64,000 bases of DNA from Serripes groenlandicus (GCA_031761405.1 JASEVX010000013.1:55755640-55819639), one strand, 5' to 3'; positions 1 to 10,701 are shown, counted from the first letter of the stretch. A program made the numbers and translations. Notes: a model not told the origin generated them from the sequence alone.

Positions 1-60
1 TGACAATTCTGCAGCAGGCGACTCAAGGATTTTTTGTCCAAAAAAAAGAATTCTCTATAT

Positions 61-292
61 CCCTTTCCCACATATGACTAATTTGCAGCAGACGACTTTG
101 AACATATTTTGTCAAAAAATGGAAAATCTCTATAATTGAATGGATAACCAATGACTATAAGTGGAAAACATTGTGGGCAAAGGTGAAATTGCTCATGATG
201 AGCAATTTCACCTTTATCCCACAATATTTTAAAAAGTTGTCTGCTGCTAATGCGTTAAAATGCGTTAAAATGCGTCTGCAGGTGGGAAAGGG
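61..292. mobile_element. piggyBac-like MITE, variant copy
   Basis: Starts with CCCTTTCCCAC and ends GTGGGAAAGGG. The centre holds a palindrome around GCTCATGATGAGC. Near the right end a short TGCGTTAAAA unit is tandemly duplicated. The host TTAA is degraded on both sides. Confidence 0.75.
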
Positions 293-295
293 ATA

Positions 296-430
296 ATTGA
301 GTGGATAACCTATGACTAAAAGTGGAAAACATTGTGGCAAAAGGAGAAATTTCTTTTTTTGTCACTATGTTTTAAAAAAGCCGTCTGCTGCAGAGGCGTC
401 AGGAAGCTTCTATATTAGGGAAAGGGTTAA
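296..430 (+). mobile_element. piggyBac-like MITE, 5'-truncated
   Basis: Begins in the family's interior (GGATAACCTATGAC) and runs to the right terminal repeat GGGAAAGGGTTAA. One arm of the central palindrome is lost, so this copy cannot fold as the full elements do. It abuts the preceding copy. Confidence 0.75.
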
Positions 431-599
431 TACTTGTTGTTGCTTTTTATCAGTATTTTAGATGTATATATATATTTGTATATTTTTGTGGTGCACCCTT
501 TTTATCAATCAGTATTACCAAGTTTGCCCTTTCTACAATGTTTATAGATTTTTAAGCTGTTGTACTTTGTCTTATTTTATTCACTCTTTTATGTGTACT

Positions 600-1260
600 T
601 ATTCAATATTGGGATATATAGGGATAAATACTTCAGTTACTTTAGAGACAAACTTAAATGAAAATATATAAAAATATTTATAGAGCATGATTTCATGTTT
701 ATATGCAAGATAGATGCTCTTAACCCTTTCCCTCATACGACAATTTTGCAGCAGACGACTTTGAACGTATTTTGTCAAAACATAGAAAATCTCCATAATT
801 GAATTGATAACCTATGACAAAAAGAGGAAAACATTGTGGCAAAAGGAGAAATTGCACGTTTTGTGCAATTTCTTCTTTTGTCACTATGTTTTCAAAAAGC
901 AGTCTGCTGCAGAGGCGTCAGAAAGCGTCTATATGAGGGAAAGGGTTAAAGACAAACTTAAATGAAAATATATAAAAATATTTATAGAGCATGATTGCAT
1001 GTTTATATGCAAGATAGATGCTCTTAATTGAAAAACTTATCGGTAAACGTAAAGCATAATTGTATATTATGTTCTGGTGAGCAAGCTAAAACTCTTTAAT
1101 GGGTACTTATTTAATATTGGGATATATAGGGATAAACGCTTCCGTTACTTTAAAGACAAACTTAAATGTTAACATAAACATATTTATAGACCATGATTGC
1201 ATGTTTATGTGCAAGATAGATCTATGCTCTTAAGTGTATACTTACCAAGATACATAAAGC
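600..1260 (+). repeat. Imperfect direct repeat interrupted by a MITE
   Basis: A unit containing TTGGGATATATAGGGATAAA, then AGACAAACTTAAATG, then ATGCAAGATAGATGCTCTTAA occurs at about 600-722 and 1100-1235. Its second half occurs again at 951-1027, straight after the MITE at 720-949. No coding signal is seen. Confidence 0.7.
720..949 (+). mobile_element. piggyBac-like MITE, full-length reference copy (+ orientation)
   Basis: A complete element flanked by TTAA on both sides, the target duplication typical of piggyBac-superfamily transposons. The terminal inverted repeat is CCCTTTCCC/GGGAAAGGG. Inside this lies a second inverted pair built on CTGCAGCAGACGAC and GTCTGCTGCAG. At the centre is a 22-bp-arm palindrome: GTGGCAAAAGGAGAAATTGC on the left and its partner ending CTTCTTTTGTCAC on the right, around a GTTTT loop. 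There is no open reading frame of note, so the element is non-autonomous. No piggyBac transposase gene is visible in the window. The superfamily assignment is inferred from TTAA and the terminal bases. Confidence 0.85.
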
Positions 1261-1380
1261 ATAATTGTTTATTATTGAGGAAGATAACAAAGTCCTTTAA
1301 ATATGTTATGTATCGGGCAACAATGAGGATCATTGTTTGTTTTTGAGTCTTTACTCAAGCTGTCTTCATTGTTCTGTAGC

Positions 1381-2100
1381 CAATTCCCACATACAACAAA
1401 TTTGTATCAGATAACTTTGTTAAAAGTAAAAAATATGGAAACTCTTTAAATTAAAGTATATTTATTGAAAAGACTTGAAAACATTGTGGCAAATGGAGAA
1501 ATTGCGCATTATGAACATTTACTCCTTTTTAGCTCGCCTATTCGAAGAAATAGGGGAGCTTATGTTATGGCGTTGGCGTTGCCAGCTTGGTCAAACCTTT
1601 GCGTGAAAGGCCTTTTCTCAGACACTGTGTATGCTGTTTCTTTGAAACTTCACACACTTATTCAGGATCATTAGGAGACCTTGTATGTCAAGTCCCATAA
1701 CTCTGGAATGGATTTTGACTGAATTGTGCCCCTTTTTGGACTTATAAATTTTGTCAAACCTTTGCGTGCAAGGCCTTTTCTCAGACACTGTGTATGCTGT
1801 TGCTTTCAAACTTCACACACTTATTCAGGGTCATTAGGGGACCTTGTATGTCAAGTCCCATAACTCTGGAATGGATTTTGACTGAATTGTGCCCCTTTTT
1901 CGACTTAGAATTTTGGTCAAACCTTTGCGTGCAAGGCCTTTTCTCAGACACTGTGTATGCTGTTGCTTTGAAACTTCACACACTTATTCAGGATCATTAG
2001 GGGACCTTGTATGGCGTTGGTATCAGCATTGCCAGGTTAAGATTTGCATGCAAGTATTGAAAATTTGTGATATCGTGCAATAAATAATAGTGTGTGGTTT
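1381..2100 (+). repeat. Tandem-repeat element, ~166-bp unit, about 2.6 copies
   Basis: Opens with a small palindrome (AGCTCGCCTATTCGAAGAAA) and ATGGCGTTGGCG, then repeats a unit containing TCAAACCTTTGCGTG, CACACACTTATTCAGG and CATAACTCTGGAATGG, starting near 1588, 1754 and 1917. The layout (palindromic leader, short tandem array, unique tail) resembles pearl/Helitron-like elements of bivalves. Reading frames here are repeat-derived and not genes. Confidence 0.65.
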
Positions 2101-2109
2101 TATCTGATA

Positions 2110-2749
2110 CTGATACTGTAAGTCTTCGGTATTATGTTCACTATTGGCATACATCGTATATAAACCAATTTACAGATTTAAAAGGCCTGTATGGACTTGG
2201 TTATCATTTGCATGGAAGTATTGAAAAGGTGTATTATCTTGCAATAGGTGATACTGTGTGACTTTACCTAATGCTATAACTGTTCTGAAGTAGGCCCTGA
2301 TAGGCGAGCTATATTGTCCTCCGACAACTCTTGTTCCACAATGTTTTCAAAAGTCATCTACTGAAGAAGCGTCAGAAAGTGTCTGTATGTGGGATAGGGT
2401 TAAGTGTTAACACATGTGTATAAGAAACCTAAATGATGCATATATCAGAAAATGGTTCAAATATTGTTCCTTCCAATGCCTGTCAAATGTTTGCCCTGAT
2501 CAATTGTTGATTTAGAGACACCTGCGCCTACTTTTGCTACAGTACTCTAAGGCCCGCTTAAGTTTGAGCTCATGTTATCGTTAAGAGGTCCCAAATGACG
2601 AGGGTTCTAACAAATATCTAAAATTATCTTGTGGTAACAAATTTAATATTAATCGGTTTTATGATGTACAGTGTAATTTGTACATTTGTTGGGTGATTTT
2701 CATCTTTGCTAGCCAAGTGTAATTAATTTTGTACATTACATTCCCATAA
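2110..2749. other. Gene-free stretch with one MITE remnant
   Basis: A 3' fragment of the TTAA MITE lies at about 2335-2404 (CCACAATGTTTTC to GTGGGATAGGGTTAA). The rest is AT-rich unique-looking sequence in which I see no gene, RNA or repeat. Confidence 0.5.
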
Positions 2750-2972
2750 CCCTTTCCCACATATAAGAAATCTGCAGCAGAGGACTTTTAACATATCTCA
2801 GTCAAAATGTGGAAAATCTTTTTACTTAATTAAAGTATATTTATTATAAAAATTTAAAATAGTTTTGGCGAAACGTGAAATTGCTAATGATGAGAAATTT
2901 CTCCTTTTGATATAACGTTTTTAAAATTGTCTGCTGGAGAGGCATACGAAAGTGTCTCTATGTGGGAAAGGG
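2750..2972. mobile_element. piggyBac-like MITE, diverged copy
   Basis: Both terminal repeats are present (CCCTTTCCCAC and GTGGGAAAGGG). The central palindrome is eroded (GCTAATGATGAG). Confidence 0.75.
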
Positions 2973-3094
2973 ATAAGTAAGCCCATCAGGGTAATACATG
3001 TAATGGGGATGTAATGGGCAAAGCACCCTTAGCTTGCAAAGATTGGTGTTTTTATTGTTGGATTATTCATATTGTTTGTTTTATATTCGGTAAA

Positions 3095-3323
3095 CCCTTC
3101 CCACATTCCGACCCCTCTGCAGCAGACGACTTTTTAAAGTATTGTGGCAAAAGGAGAAATTGCTCGTTATGAGAAATTGCTCGTTATGAGCAACTTCTCC
3201 TTTTGCCACAATATTTTAAAATCTATCTTATAATTAAACCCTTATTTATGGGGATTTTTTGTGTTTTTAACAATTTGTTTTCAATGTAGTCTGCTGTAAA
3301 ACTTTTAAGTTTGTGGGAAAGGG
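3095..3323. mobile_element. piggyBac-like MITE with duplicated palindrome arm
   Basis: Ends are CCCTTCCCAC and GTGGGAAAGGGTTAA. Within the left arm of the central palindrome the segment GAGAAATTGCTCGTTATGA is tandemly doubled. Confidence 0.75.
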
Positions 3324-3386
3324 TTAAACACGTATCACCAAGAAACGTTTTATATGTGTACCCTGTTAAACCATGTTTTGTTTACA

Positions 3387-3860
3387 CTCTAGTATTAGCT
3401 TACCTGACCGCAAAAATGAGTTATTGTGATTGTCATGTCAATTCACATTGCATAATCGGGTGATCGATCCAGGGCAATTATGGCCCTCTTGTTTGTCTGT
3501 TCTATGTTACACCATATTTTGTTTACACTCTAGTATTATAGCTTACCTGACCGCAAAAATGAGTTATTGTGGTTGAATATATATGTGGTTGTCATGTCAA
3601 TTTCACATTGCATAATCAGGTGATCGATCCAGGGCAATTATGGCCCTCTTGTTTGTCAGTTCTATGTTATACCATATTTTGTTTACACTCTAGTATTATA
3701 GCTAGTATCAGCTTACCTGACCGCGAAATCAGTTATTGTGATAGACTGTGGTTGTCATGGCAATTTCACATTGCATATATCAGGTGATCGATCCAGGGCA
3801 ATTATGGCCCTCTTGTTTGTCTGTTCTATGTTATACCATATTATGTTTTCACATTATTCA
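3387..3860 (+). repeat. Tandem repeat, three ~155-185 bp units
   Basis: Units share CTTACCTGACCGC, TCACATTGCATA, GTGATCGATCCAGGGCAATT and TTTGTTTACACTCTAGTATT, starting near 3399, 3543 and 3712. Unit length varies by small insertions. Confidence 0.7.
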
Positions 3861-3964
3861 TATTTACATTTTAAATGTACGTGTGTTTCATATTTACATA
3901 CTCCTCTGTGATATTCTGTTGTGGTTTGCTTATTAAAACAAAGAAAAATTGATGAGGATTTAAG

Positions 3965-4195
3965 TTCCATTTTCTGGTCACAGTATCCGCCCTTGCCCAG
4001 CTACCGACTGAGCTATCAACCCTACAGGGGTTGTGAGTTCAAACCCCAACTCGGCCAACATTTATCTTCCACCAATCAGCTTAGTGTTTGTGGAAAAGTA
4101 GCAAGTTGCTTAAAAAGACTGCTTTGTGGAGGGCTGGTGTTAGAAAGGAAGAATACACATGGATAGGTGAACTGGCCTCTGTGACAAAACTAAAA
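3965..4195 (+). mobile_element. tRNA-derived SINE, family A, with inverted 5' head
   Basis: Carries the B-box-like GAGTTCAAACCCC followed by CTCGGCCAAC and the family body (CCACCAATCAG to GGTGAACTGGCC). The A-box half appears in reverse orientation (CTACCGACTGAGCTA), as if the 5' end was inverted during insertion. Confidence 0.65.
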
Positions 4196-4211
4196 AATAT
4201 TTAAACCCCAA

Positions 4212-4408
4212 TTAATCCTTTACCTCATATAGACGCTTTCTGACACCTCTGCGACAGACAGCTTTTTGAAAACATAGTGACAACAGAAGAAATTGCTCAA
4301 AACGAGCAATTTCTCCTTTTGCCACAATGTTTTCCACTTTCAGTCATATGTTATCCATTCAATTATAGAGATTTTCTATTTTTCGACAAAATATGTAAAG
4401 TCGTCCGT
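4212..4408 (-). mobile_element. piggyBac-like MITE, right end lost
   Basis: Begins TTAATCCTTTACCTCATATAG and keeps the complete central palindrome (GCTCAAAACGAGC). It breaks off after AAAGTCGTCC, before the right terminal repeat. Confidence 0.75.
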
Positions 4409-4788
4409 TTCCATCGTCTAGCAAGATCTGCAGCTGGCTACTTTGAAAACATCGAGGCATTTCTAACTTTTTCTAAGTTATAAAAAGTCTCTAAAAACAA
4501 AAGCATGAATTATAGAGTTAAACACATTGTTGCAAAAAGAGAAATTGCTATTTATGAGCATTTTTAGCTCGTCTGTATTTCGGAGAAAAAAAACGACGGG
4601 CTTTTGTGATACCCTTGGCGTCCTCATCAACAGAGACGGCACAACACTTTAACCGTCGCCTCATAAAACCAAAAAGGTTAAACATTTTCAAATGAAACTT
4701 GGTGCACAGGTTTCTAGGACTAATCCACATGACTATACCATGTCAAATAATTCCGGCTTTAATATTCAGTAATGACCCTTTTTTTTAC
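4409..4788. other. Repeat debris: Helitron/pearl-like leader fragment
   Basis: Contains AGCTCGTCTGTATTTCGGAG, a CTTGGCG stretch and ATGAAACTTGGTGCACAGG, phrases that recur in mollusc pearl-type elements. No gene is seen. Confidence 0.4.
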
Positions 4789-5018
4789 TTAACCCTTTCC
4801 CTAATACGACAATTCTGCAGCAGATGACTTAGAACATATTTTGTCAAAAAATAGAAAATCTCTATAATTAAATGGATAACCTATGACAAAAAGTGGAAAA
4901 CATTGTGGCAAAAGGAGAAATTGCACGTTTTGAGCAATTTCTTCTTTTGTCGCTATGTTTTCAAAAAGCCGTCTGCTGCAGAGGCATCAGAAAGCGTCTT
5001 TATGAGGGAAAGGGTTAA
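4789..5018 (+). mobile_element. piggyBac-like MITE, full length
   Basis: TTAA on both sides and intact terminal repeats. The stem has one unpaired position: the left arm reads GCACG and the right arm GAGC, an intermediate between the GCAC/GTGC and GCTC/GAGC versions of other copies. Confidence 0.85.
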
Positions 5019-5185
5019 AAAAAAGCAGACGAGCGTTGGCTTGAGGCGCTCTTGTAACATGTTGCCATAATGGTTTCTATTTGTGGGCATGTCGGAAATG
5101 CATGCATAATTATGACTAATGTAAATGTTTGCCTGCATGCCTTATGTGATCTGATCCAAATGTTTTTTATAAGTTTCATTACTTT

Positions 5186-5319
5186 ATGAAAACATTGTGG
5201 CAAACTGAGCAATTTCTTCTTTTGCCACAATGTTTTAAACTCAATTCATAATAGAGATTTTCAATAATTGTTGCTTTATGTTTTCAAAGATGCAGATTTG
5301 CTGTATGTGGGAAAGGATA
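5186..5319. mobile_element. piggyBac-like MITE, 5'-truncated remnant
   Basis: Starts at GAAAACATTGTGGCAAAC and ends GTGGGAAAGGA, without the left terminal repeat. Confidence 0.65.
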
Positions 5320-5367
5320 AAACCTTGTAACAGATTTGCAGACATTGTAGATCCAGATTTTCCAAAA

Positions 5368-5506
5368 CGTGCAATTTCTCCTTTTGCCACAATGTTTTCC
5401 ACTTTTTGCCATAGGTTATCCATTCAATTAAAGAGATTTTCTATGTTTTGACAAAATATGTTCCAAGTCGTCTGCTGCAGAATTGTCGTATGAGTGAAAG
5501 GGTTAA
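5368..5506 (-). mobile_element. piggyBac-like MITE, 5'-truncated
   Basis: Begins inside the right arm of the central palindrome (CCAAAACGTGCAATTTCTCC) and ends at the right terminal repeat GTGAAAGGGTTAA. Confidence 0.75.
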
Positions 5507-5614
5507 TAGTGTACATTTTATCTTGTACAAGCATCATTCTGACAGAGACAGAGCTAGATACAAGTGAGTCCGGGTGCAATACCTTAGCTGTTTTCGAAAA
5601 GACCCCTTGGTTCT

Positions 5615-5826
5615 TTAACCCTTGCCCACATTATAGACACTTTCTGATGCAATCGACTTTTGAAAAACATTGCAGCCAAATAAGGAAATGCAAGCTATTT
5701 CTCGTTTTGCCATGTTTTCAACTCTCTTCATAAGATATACTATCATTTAAAGAGATTACCAAATTTTGCCTATTTGTTTTCGAAGACGTCCAATGCCGAT
5801 TTGTAGTATCACGTGTGAAAGGATTA
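5615..5826. mobile_element. piggyBac-like MITE, diverged
   Basis: TTAACCCTTGCCCACAT at the left and GTGTGAAAGGATTA at the right. The palindrome is weakened. Confidence 0.65.
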
Positions 5827-6040
5827 CCACTCGGCGGAAAGCACCGAAATACTCGAGGCCAGAAAGGACCAGTACTTGACCTCTAGTTGAGTGGGAGGCA
5901 CTTTAGTAATGCACCTCAGAAAATTCAAGAACCCCGGACCTCTGGGTTGACAGTCTAGCATGTTAAACACTCGACTACCATGGCAATATCTTTCTGCTTG
6001 CCAAATGGCTATATAGCCGAGTGCGATGGTAAACAACTCT
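5827..6040 (-). mobile_element. tRNA-derived SINE, family D
   Basis: Shares AAAGGACCAGTACTTGACCT and CTCTAGTTGAGTGGG with the copy at 57720-57965. Its degraded tRNA-like head (reverse strand) ends at ACTCGACTACC. Confidence 0.65.
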
Positions 6041-6044
6041 AGTC

Positions 6045-6274
6045 TCAACCCTTTCCCTCAAACGACAATTCTGCAGCAGACGACTTTGAACGTATTTTGT
6101 CAAAACATAGAAAATCTCCATAATTGAATGGATAACCTATGACTAAAAGTGGAAAACATTGTGGCAAAAGGAGAAATTGCACGTTTTTTGCAATTTCTTC
6201 TTTTGTCACTATGTTTTCAAAAAGCTGTCTGCTGCAGATGTGTCAGAAAGCGTATATATGAGGGAAAGGGTTAA
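6045..6274 (+). mobile_element. piggyBac-like MITE, full length
   Basis: Left target reads TCAA (one change from TTAA), right TTAA. The stem is of the GCACG...TGC type with a TTTTTT loop. Confidence 0.85.
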
Positions 6275-6370
6275 TAGTCTGTGGGTGGAAGGCAAAAGAT
6301 ATTCGTCACATGAGCAATGAATTTAGTCATTTGTCGGACCAGGTTTGGAACTGGATCGGTAGCCCTCTTT

Positions 6371-6554
6371 ATCCCTTTCCTACCTGCAGACGCTTTTATC
6401 GCAAACGACTTTGAAAAACCATTGTGGCAGAGAAATTTCACCTTTTTGTGATACAAAATGTTCAGTTTTATTTAAGATTTATTATTTCATTTGTAGAGAT
6501 GTATCCATAGTTTGCCAAGGTGTTCATTCATGGCTGTCTATGTGGGAAAGGGAT
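6371..6554. mobile_element. piggyBac-like MITE, diverged
   Basis: CCCTTTCCTAC at the left and GTGGGAAAGGGAT at the right. The central palindrome is largely gone. Confidence 0.65.
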
Positions 6555-6629
6555 AACTTAATCCTAACGCTGTATACCATGTTTTTGGCCAATCAAATGA
6601 GCCTGAACAAGTTTAATACTTTACCACCA

Positions 6630-6953
6630 TCATGAGCAATCTCTCCTTTTGTTATTGTTTCCAAACGTCTTCTGCCGAGTGAAAGGGTTAACAATATTTT
6701 CAAAACATTGTCTTCTGCATATCCATCAAAATTGGTCTGCATGGGATAACCCTTTCTGACAGCAGACGGCTTTTTGAAAACATGGTGACAAAAGAAGAAA
6801 TTACTCAAAATGAGCCCTTTCTCATTTTGTCACCATGTTTTCAACTGTCTATTCAATTATTGTACTTTCATTGGAAGCGAGTTTCCAAATATATTTCGGG
6901 TTTGTTTTCAAAGTCGTCTGCTGCAGATTTGTTGTTTATGGGAAAAGGGGTTA
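6630..6953. mobile_element. piggyBac-like MITE fragment and an adjacent copy
   Basis: A 3' fragment (ATGAGCAATCTCTCC to GTGAAAGGGTTAA, 6630-6692) is followed by a fuller copy at about 6747-6953 that begins AACCCTTTCTGACAGCAGAC and ends GGGAAAAGGGGTTAA. Confidence 0.65.
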
Positions 6954-7084
6954 ATACAAACAAACAACAAAGTACATGTATCATTTCATAGGGCTTTCAT
7001 TAAAAATTGATCATTCATAATAAATATACACAGGGTGTCATTTTACTTTCTTCTCATTATTCCTTGCGATTATAACTGAAAAAA

Positions 7085-7252
7085 TTAATTCCTATAATCA
7101 AAATTAATGAATCATAAAAGCTACTTCACAGATACCACCATCTCATTGGTCTTTGTCAACAATTTATTCCGATAATCAAAAATAATTTATCATGAAAGCT
7201 ACTTCACAGATACCACGATCTCATCGATCAGTGAATACACTTTGTCAACAAA
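7085..7252 (+). repeat. Direct repeat, two ~78-bp copies
   Basis: The phrase AAAGCTACTTCACAGATACC with its flanks occurs twice in succession (about 7090-7165 and 7168-7250). Confidence 0.6.
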
Positions 7253-7261
7253 CCCTCCTTA

Positions 7262-7462
7262 TAACCTTTTTGCACTGCAGCAGACGAATTTTTAAAACAT
7301 TGTGGAAAAAGGAGAAATTGCTCATGAGCAATTTCTCCTTTTATCACAATATTTTCATCTTTATTCACTAATTTTTCTTTCATTCATAGAGAATTTATAT
7401 ATTTGTTGCTTTAAAGTTTTCAAGGTCGTCTGCTGGAAATTTGCCACATGTAGGAAGGGATT
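7262..7462. mobile_element. piggyBac-like MITE, diverged
   Basis: CTGCAGCAGACGAATTTTT, then a short-loop palindrome (GAGAAATTGCTCATGAGC) and a GTAGGAAGGGATT right end. Confidence 0.65.
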
Positions 7463-7596
7463 GATATAACCTGACCAGTACCTGTTTGGCCCATTTATAT
7501 TCCATCACTCAAAAAGTCTAGAAATTTTCATTTTCAAACTAATACATTATTTTTGTGATAGTGAACATTCTCAGATTCAGAGCCGTTTACCATAAT

Positions 7597-7803
7597 AAAC
7601 CCTTTCCCTCATGTAGACGTTTTTTGACTGACATCCTCTGCATCAGACAACTTTTGAAAGCATTGTGGGAAAAGGTGAAATTGCTCATCATGAACAATTT
7701 CTCCTTTTGCCACGATGTTTCAACTCTTTTATGGAGATTTTTCATATTTTTGACAAAATATTTTCAAAGTTGTCTGCTGCAGATTTGTTTTATGTGGGAA
7801 ACG
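7597..7803. mobile_element. piggyBac-like MITE, diverged
   Basis: CCCTTTCCCTCATGTAGACG left end, GCTCATCATGAAC loop, and a decayed right end GTGGGAAACG. Confidence 0.7.
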
Positions 7804-7879
7804 CCACACTGTATAGGTTGATTGACCAGTTTCAGTTAATAAATTCATAAATGTATTCTACAAAACAAAGATACACAAT

Positions 7880-9176
7880 ATATATTATATTCAAGAACAG
7901 TTAGTTTCCTCTTAACATAAATATATATAATATTCATGAACAAAGTTGTTAGTAAGGCCACAGCAATACATGGTATATTCATGAACAGTTAATCTGGTCT
8001 TTACACAAGTATATATAATATTCATGAACAAAGTTGTTAGTAAGGCCACAGCAATACATGGTATATTCATGAACACTTAGTTTTGTATTTACACAAATAT
8101 ATATTACATTCATGAACAAATATAAACTATACTTATAATTTATATAAAGGCCACAGAGATAATCTGTGTCATAGAATACGAATCCATCGGTCACTTCTTT
8201 TAAAACACTTGAAAATCAATAAGCAATATCTCTTTTTTATACAGTGCATTTTATTTTTTTATATTGGTCCCATTATGAGCATTAGTAAAATAGGATGTAC
8301 GTTTATTGACGAACATAATTACTTTTGGAAGTTATACAAATGAACCCAAATTTATATCTTTTTTTTTTTTTCATGAACACTTGGGGGAGAGAGGTGAATT
8401 ATAAAGAGGAAGCTATGGGTGGTGGATGATTAAAATATGAAGACATAGCTGTGTATAATATGAGGGACATGTAAATGATAAATGTTGATAATTGTAAGTT
8501 ATACAATACAGACAAAACATTGTTTTTAGTGATTATTTTCAAGAACACTGTTGCACTTGAATATAAATGAGCTCATAAGTTGTTGGGTGATTATAATCTG
8601 TACACATAATGGTGTTAGGAATAAGGTACTGTTTTAAGTGATAATATTCATGAACAATAAAAGTGTTGCACTCCAATATGAATATAAATGAACTCATAAG
8701 TTGTTGGGCGATTATAATCTGAACACATAATGGTGATGGGAATAAGGCACTGTTTTAAGTGATAATATTCATGAACAATAAAAGTGTTGCACTCCAATAT
8801 GAATATAAATGAACTCATAAGTTGTTGGGCGATTATAATCTGAACACATAATGGTGATAGGAATAAGGCACTGTTTTAAGTGATAACTTTCATGAACACT
8901 AAACGTGTTGCACTCCAATATGAATATAAATGAACTCATAAGTTGTTGGGCGATTATAATCTGAACACATTATGGTGTTAGGTATAAGGCACATTTTCAT
9001 ACACAATAATTGTATTTGACTAGTTCATGAACACTACGCCAAACAATCAACAAGAACACCTGAAGGGGTAGGCAGAGGTATATTTGTAAACATATTGTGT
9101 TCCTACAGATTTATTTCATGAACAGTTTAGTGCAGATCAATGTGGATTGTGATTGGTAGTATTTATGAACAATATA
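7880..9176 (+). repeat. TCATGAACA-motif array, left part
   Basis: Irregular repeats sharing the 9-mer TCATGAACA, with exact hits near 7934, 7979, 8022, 8068, 8110, 8371, 8648, 8769, 8890, 9025 and 9116. Within it, 8519-8990 is a regular 121-bp tandem (three motif-to-motif spacings of 109, 121 and 121) with GTGTTGCACTCCAATATGAA and CATAAGTTGTTGGGCGATTA. No coding potential. Confidence 0.75.
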
Positions 9177-9885
9177 GGTGTTGGCAGGGCCCGCGCTGTC
9201 GTTCGCCACTTTCGCCAAATGCGAAGATTATTTTAAAGTGGCGAAGTTATTTCATGAGTGGCGAATGTAAGTGGCGAAAGGTTTTTATCATCAATATTTA
9301 CCTCTTTGTGGTATCAGTTTACGACATACAATGACTGGTTCCGTTAATCTAAGATAATGCACTGCCATTTGATTCAGTGTCGGGAACCAGTGACCACTTT
9401 ACGACATTTTTATCATTTTGACAGCTTGTGTATTTCACACTTGTTTTATTGTTGTGAAGTGTTAATTCAGCCTTTTAATCCGACTGACCAACAACTCTGA
9501 GCGATATTGATACATTAAAGGCCGTACATATGATAATTGGCAATTATAGATGCATTAAATATATCGGCACGCTTTTTGAAGCAGGTTTAGACGATCGACG
9601 TAGGCCTTTCATGATTTTTAATGACAATGTAAGTTTGTCATTTTTGATTGGGAAAAATCTATTTAATTATGGATGAGTACACACAATTAGTGGACTCATT
9701 GCATATAAATATTTCCTCTCTTGAAATTAAAGAAAAGTGACGAACAAATAGCTAAAATATTTGCCAAAAGTGGCGAAAATGAATGGCTCCTATAAATTAA
9801 AAGTGGCTCCTAAAATTTAAAAGTGGCGACCTTTATTTCAATGTGGCGAAAGAAAAATTCAACCCAGAGCAGGCCCTGGTGTTGG
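9177..9885. mobile_element. hAT-type non-autonomous DNA transposon
   Basis: An insertion of about 693 bp (9185-9877) starting CAGGGCCCGCGCTG and ending CAGAGCAGGCCCT. It is bordered by the 8-bp duplication GGTGTTGG (9177-9184 and 9878-9885). The 8-bp duplication and CAGGGCC ends are typical of the hAT superfamily. GTGGCGAA and its complement TTCGCCAC recur in both subterminal regions, as expected for transposase-binding repeats. No transposase frame is present. The element interrupts the TCATGAACA array and so is younger than it. Confidence 0.75.
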
Positions 9886-10500
9886 TCAGCTTATTAGATG
9901 AGAAAGTATGAACACATGTATCGTTGGCAGTGGCAGGGTTATTGGGATTTGCTGATTAGTTCAAGCACAATTTGTGTGCAAGTTAATCATATGAACACAT
10001 TTATGGTTGGCAGTAATCATGAACACATTTATGGTTGGCAGTAATCATGAACACATTTATGGTTGGCAGTAATCATGAACACTTGAGAATTTTAGGCAGC
10101 TTATAAAACAAAACATATTTTATTCTTTATAGAGCAATTGTGATTATTCCATGTACAAGTCAATCAAATGAACACATTCTGGTTGAAAGTAGTTATGAAA
10201 ACATTATGGTTTAAAGTAATTATGAACACATTATGGATGGTAGTAATCATGAACACATTAGGCGTTGAAAAGCTTATTAGATGAATGCATATTGGCATAG
10301 GGCACGATTTAAAACGCAAACAAATCGGATAGAAATACAAGGAATGGAATAAGGCACTTATTTATATAAACATCCTCATTCTTGTCAGTTATATGGATAT
10401 GCGGATACTTTTCCGTATTGATCAGATAATGATGAACAAATTTTGATGATATCAGTTATGTTTATGAACACATTTGATTAGATGATAATTTCATGAACAC
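9886..10500 (+). repeat. TCATGAACA-motif array, right part
   Basis: The array resumes after the hAT element. A 28-bp tandem (unit includes ACACATTTATGGTTGGCAG) places the motif at 10017, 10045 and 10073; further exact copies lie at 10247 and 10491, with one-base variants between. Confidence 0.75.
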
Positions 10501-10701
10501 TTGGCAATGTATTCAGTGATGATGACTGATCTTGCCTTCAAAGACCTCATCGTGATTAGGAAAAGGTCCTGGCGAGTTGTTTTATACAGATAAAACAATA
10601 TATAACATATGGGCAAACGGCTACACCAATTAACAACATAAGTACATAATTTGATTCTGTAAGTTATGTTTATGGACACATGTACTGATTTATCCAAACA
10701 A

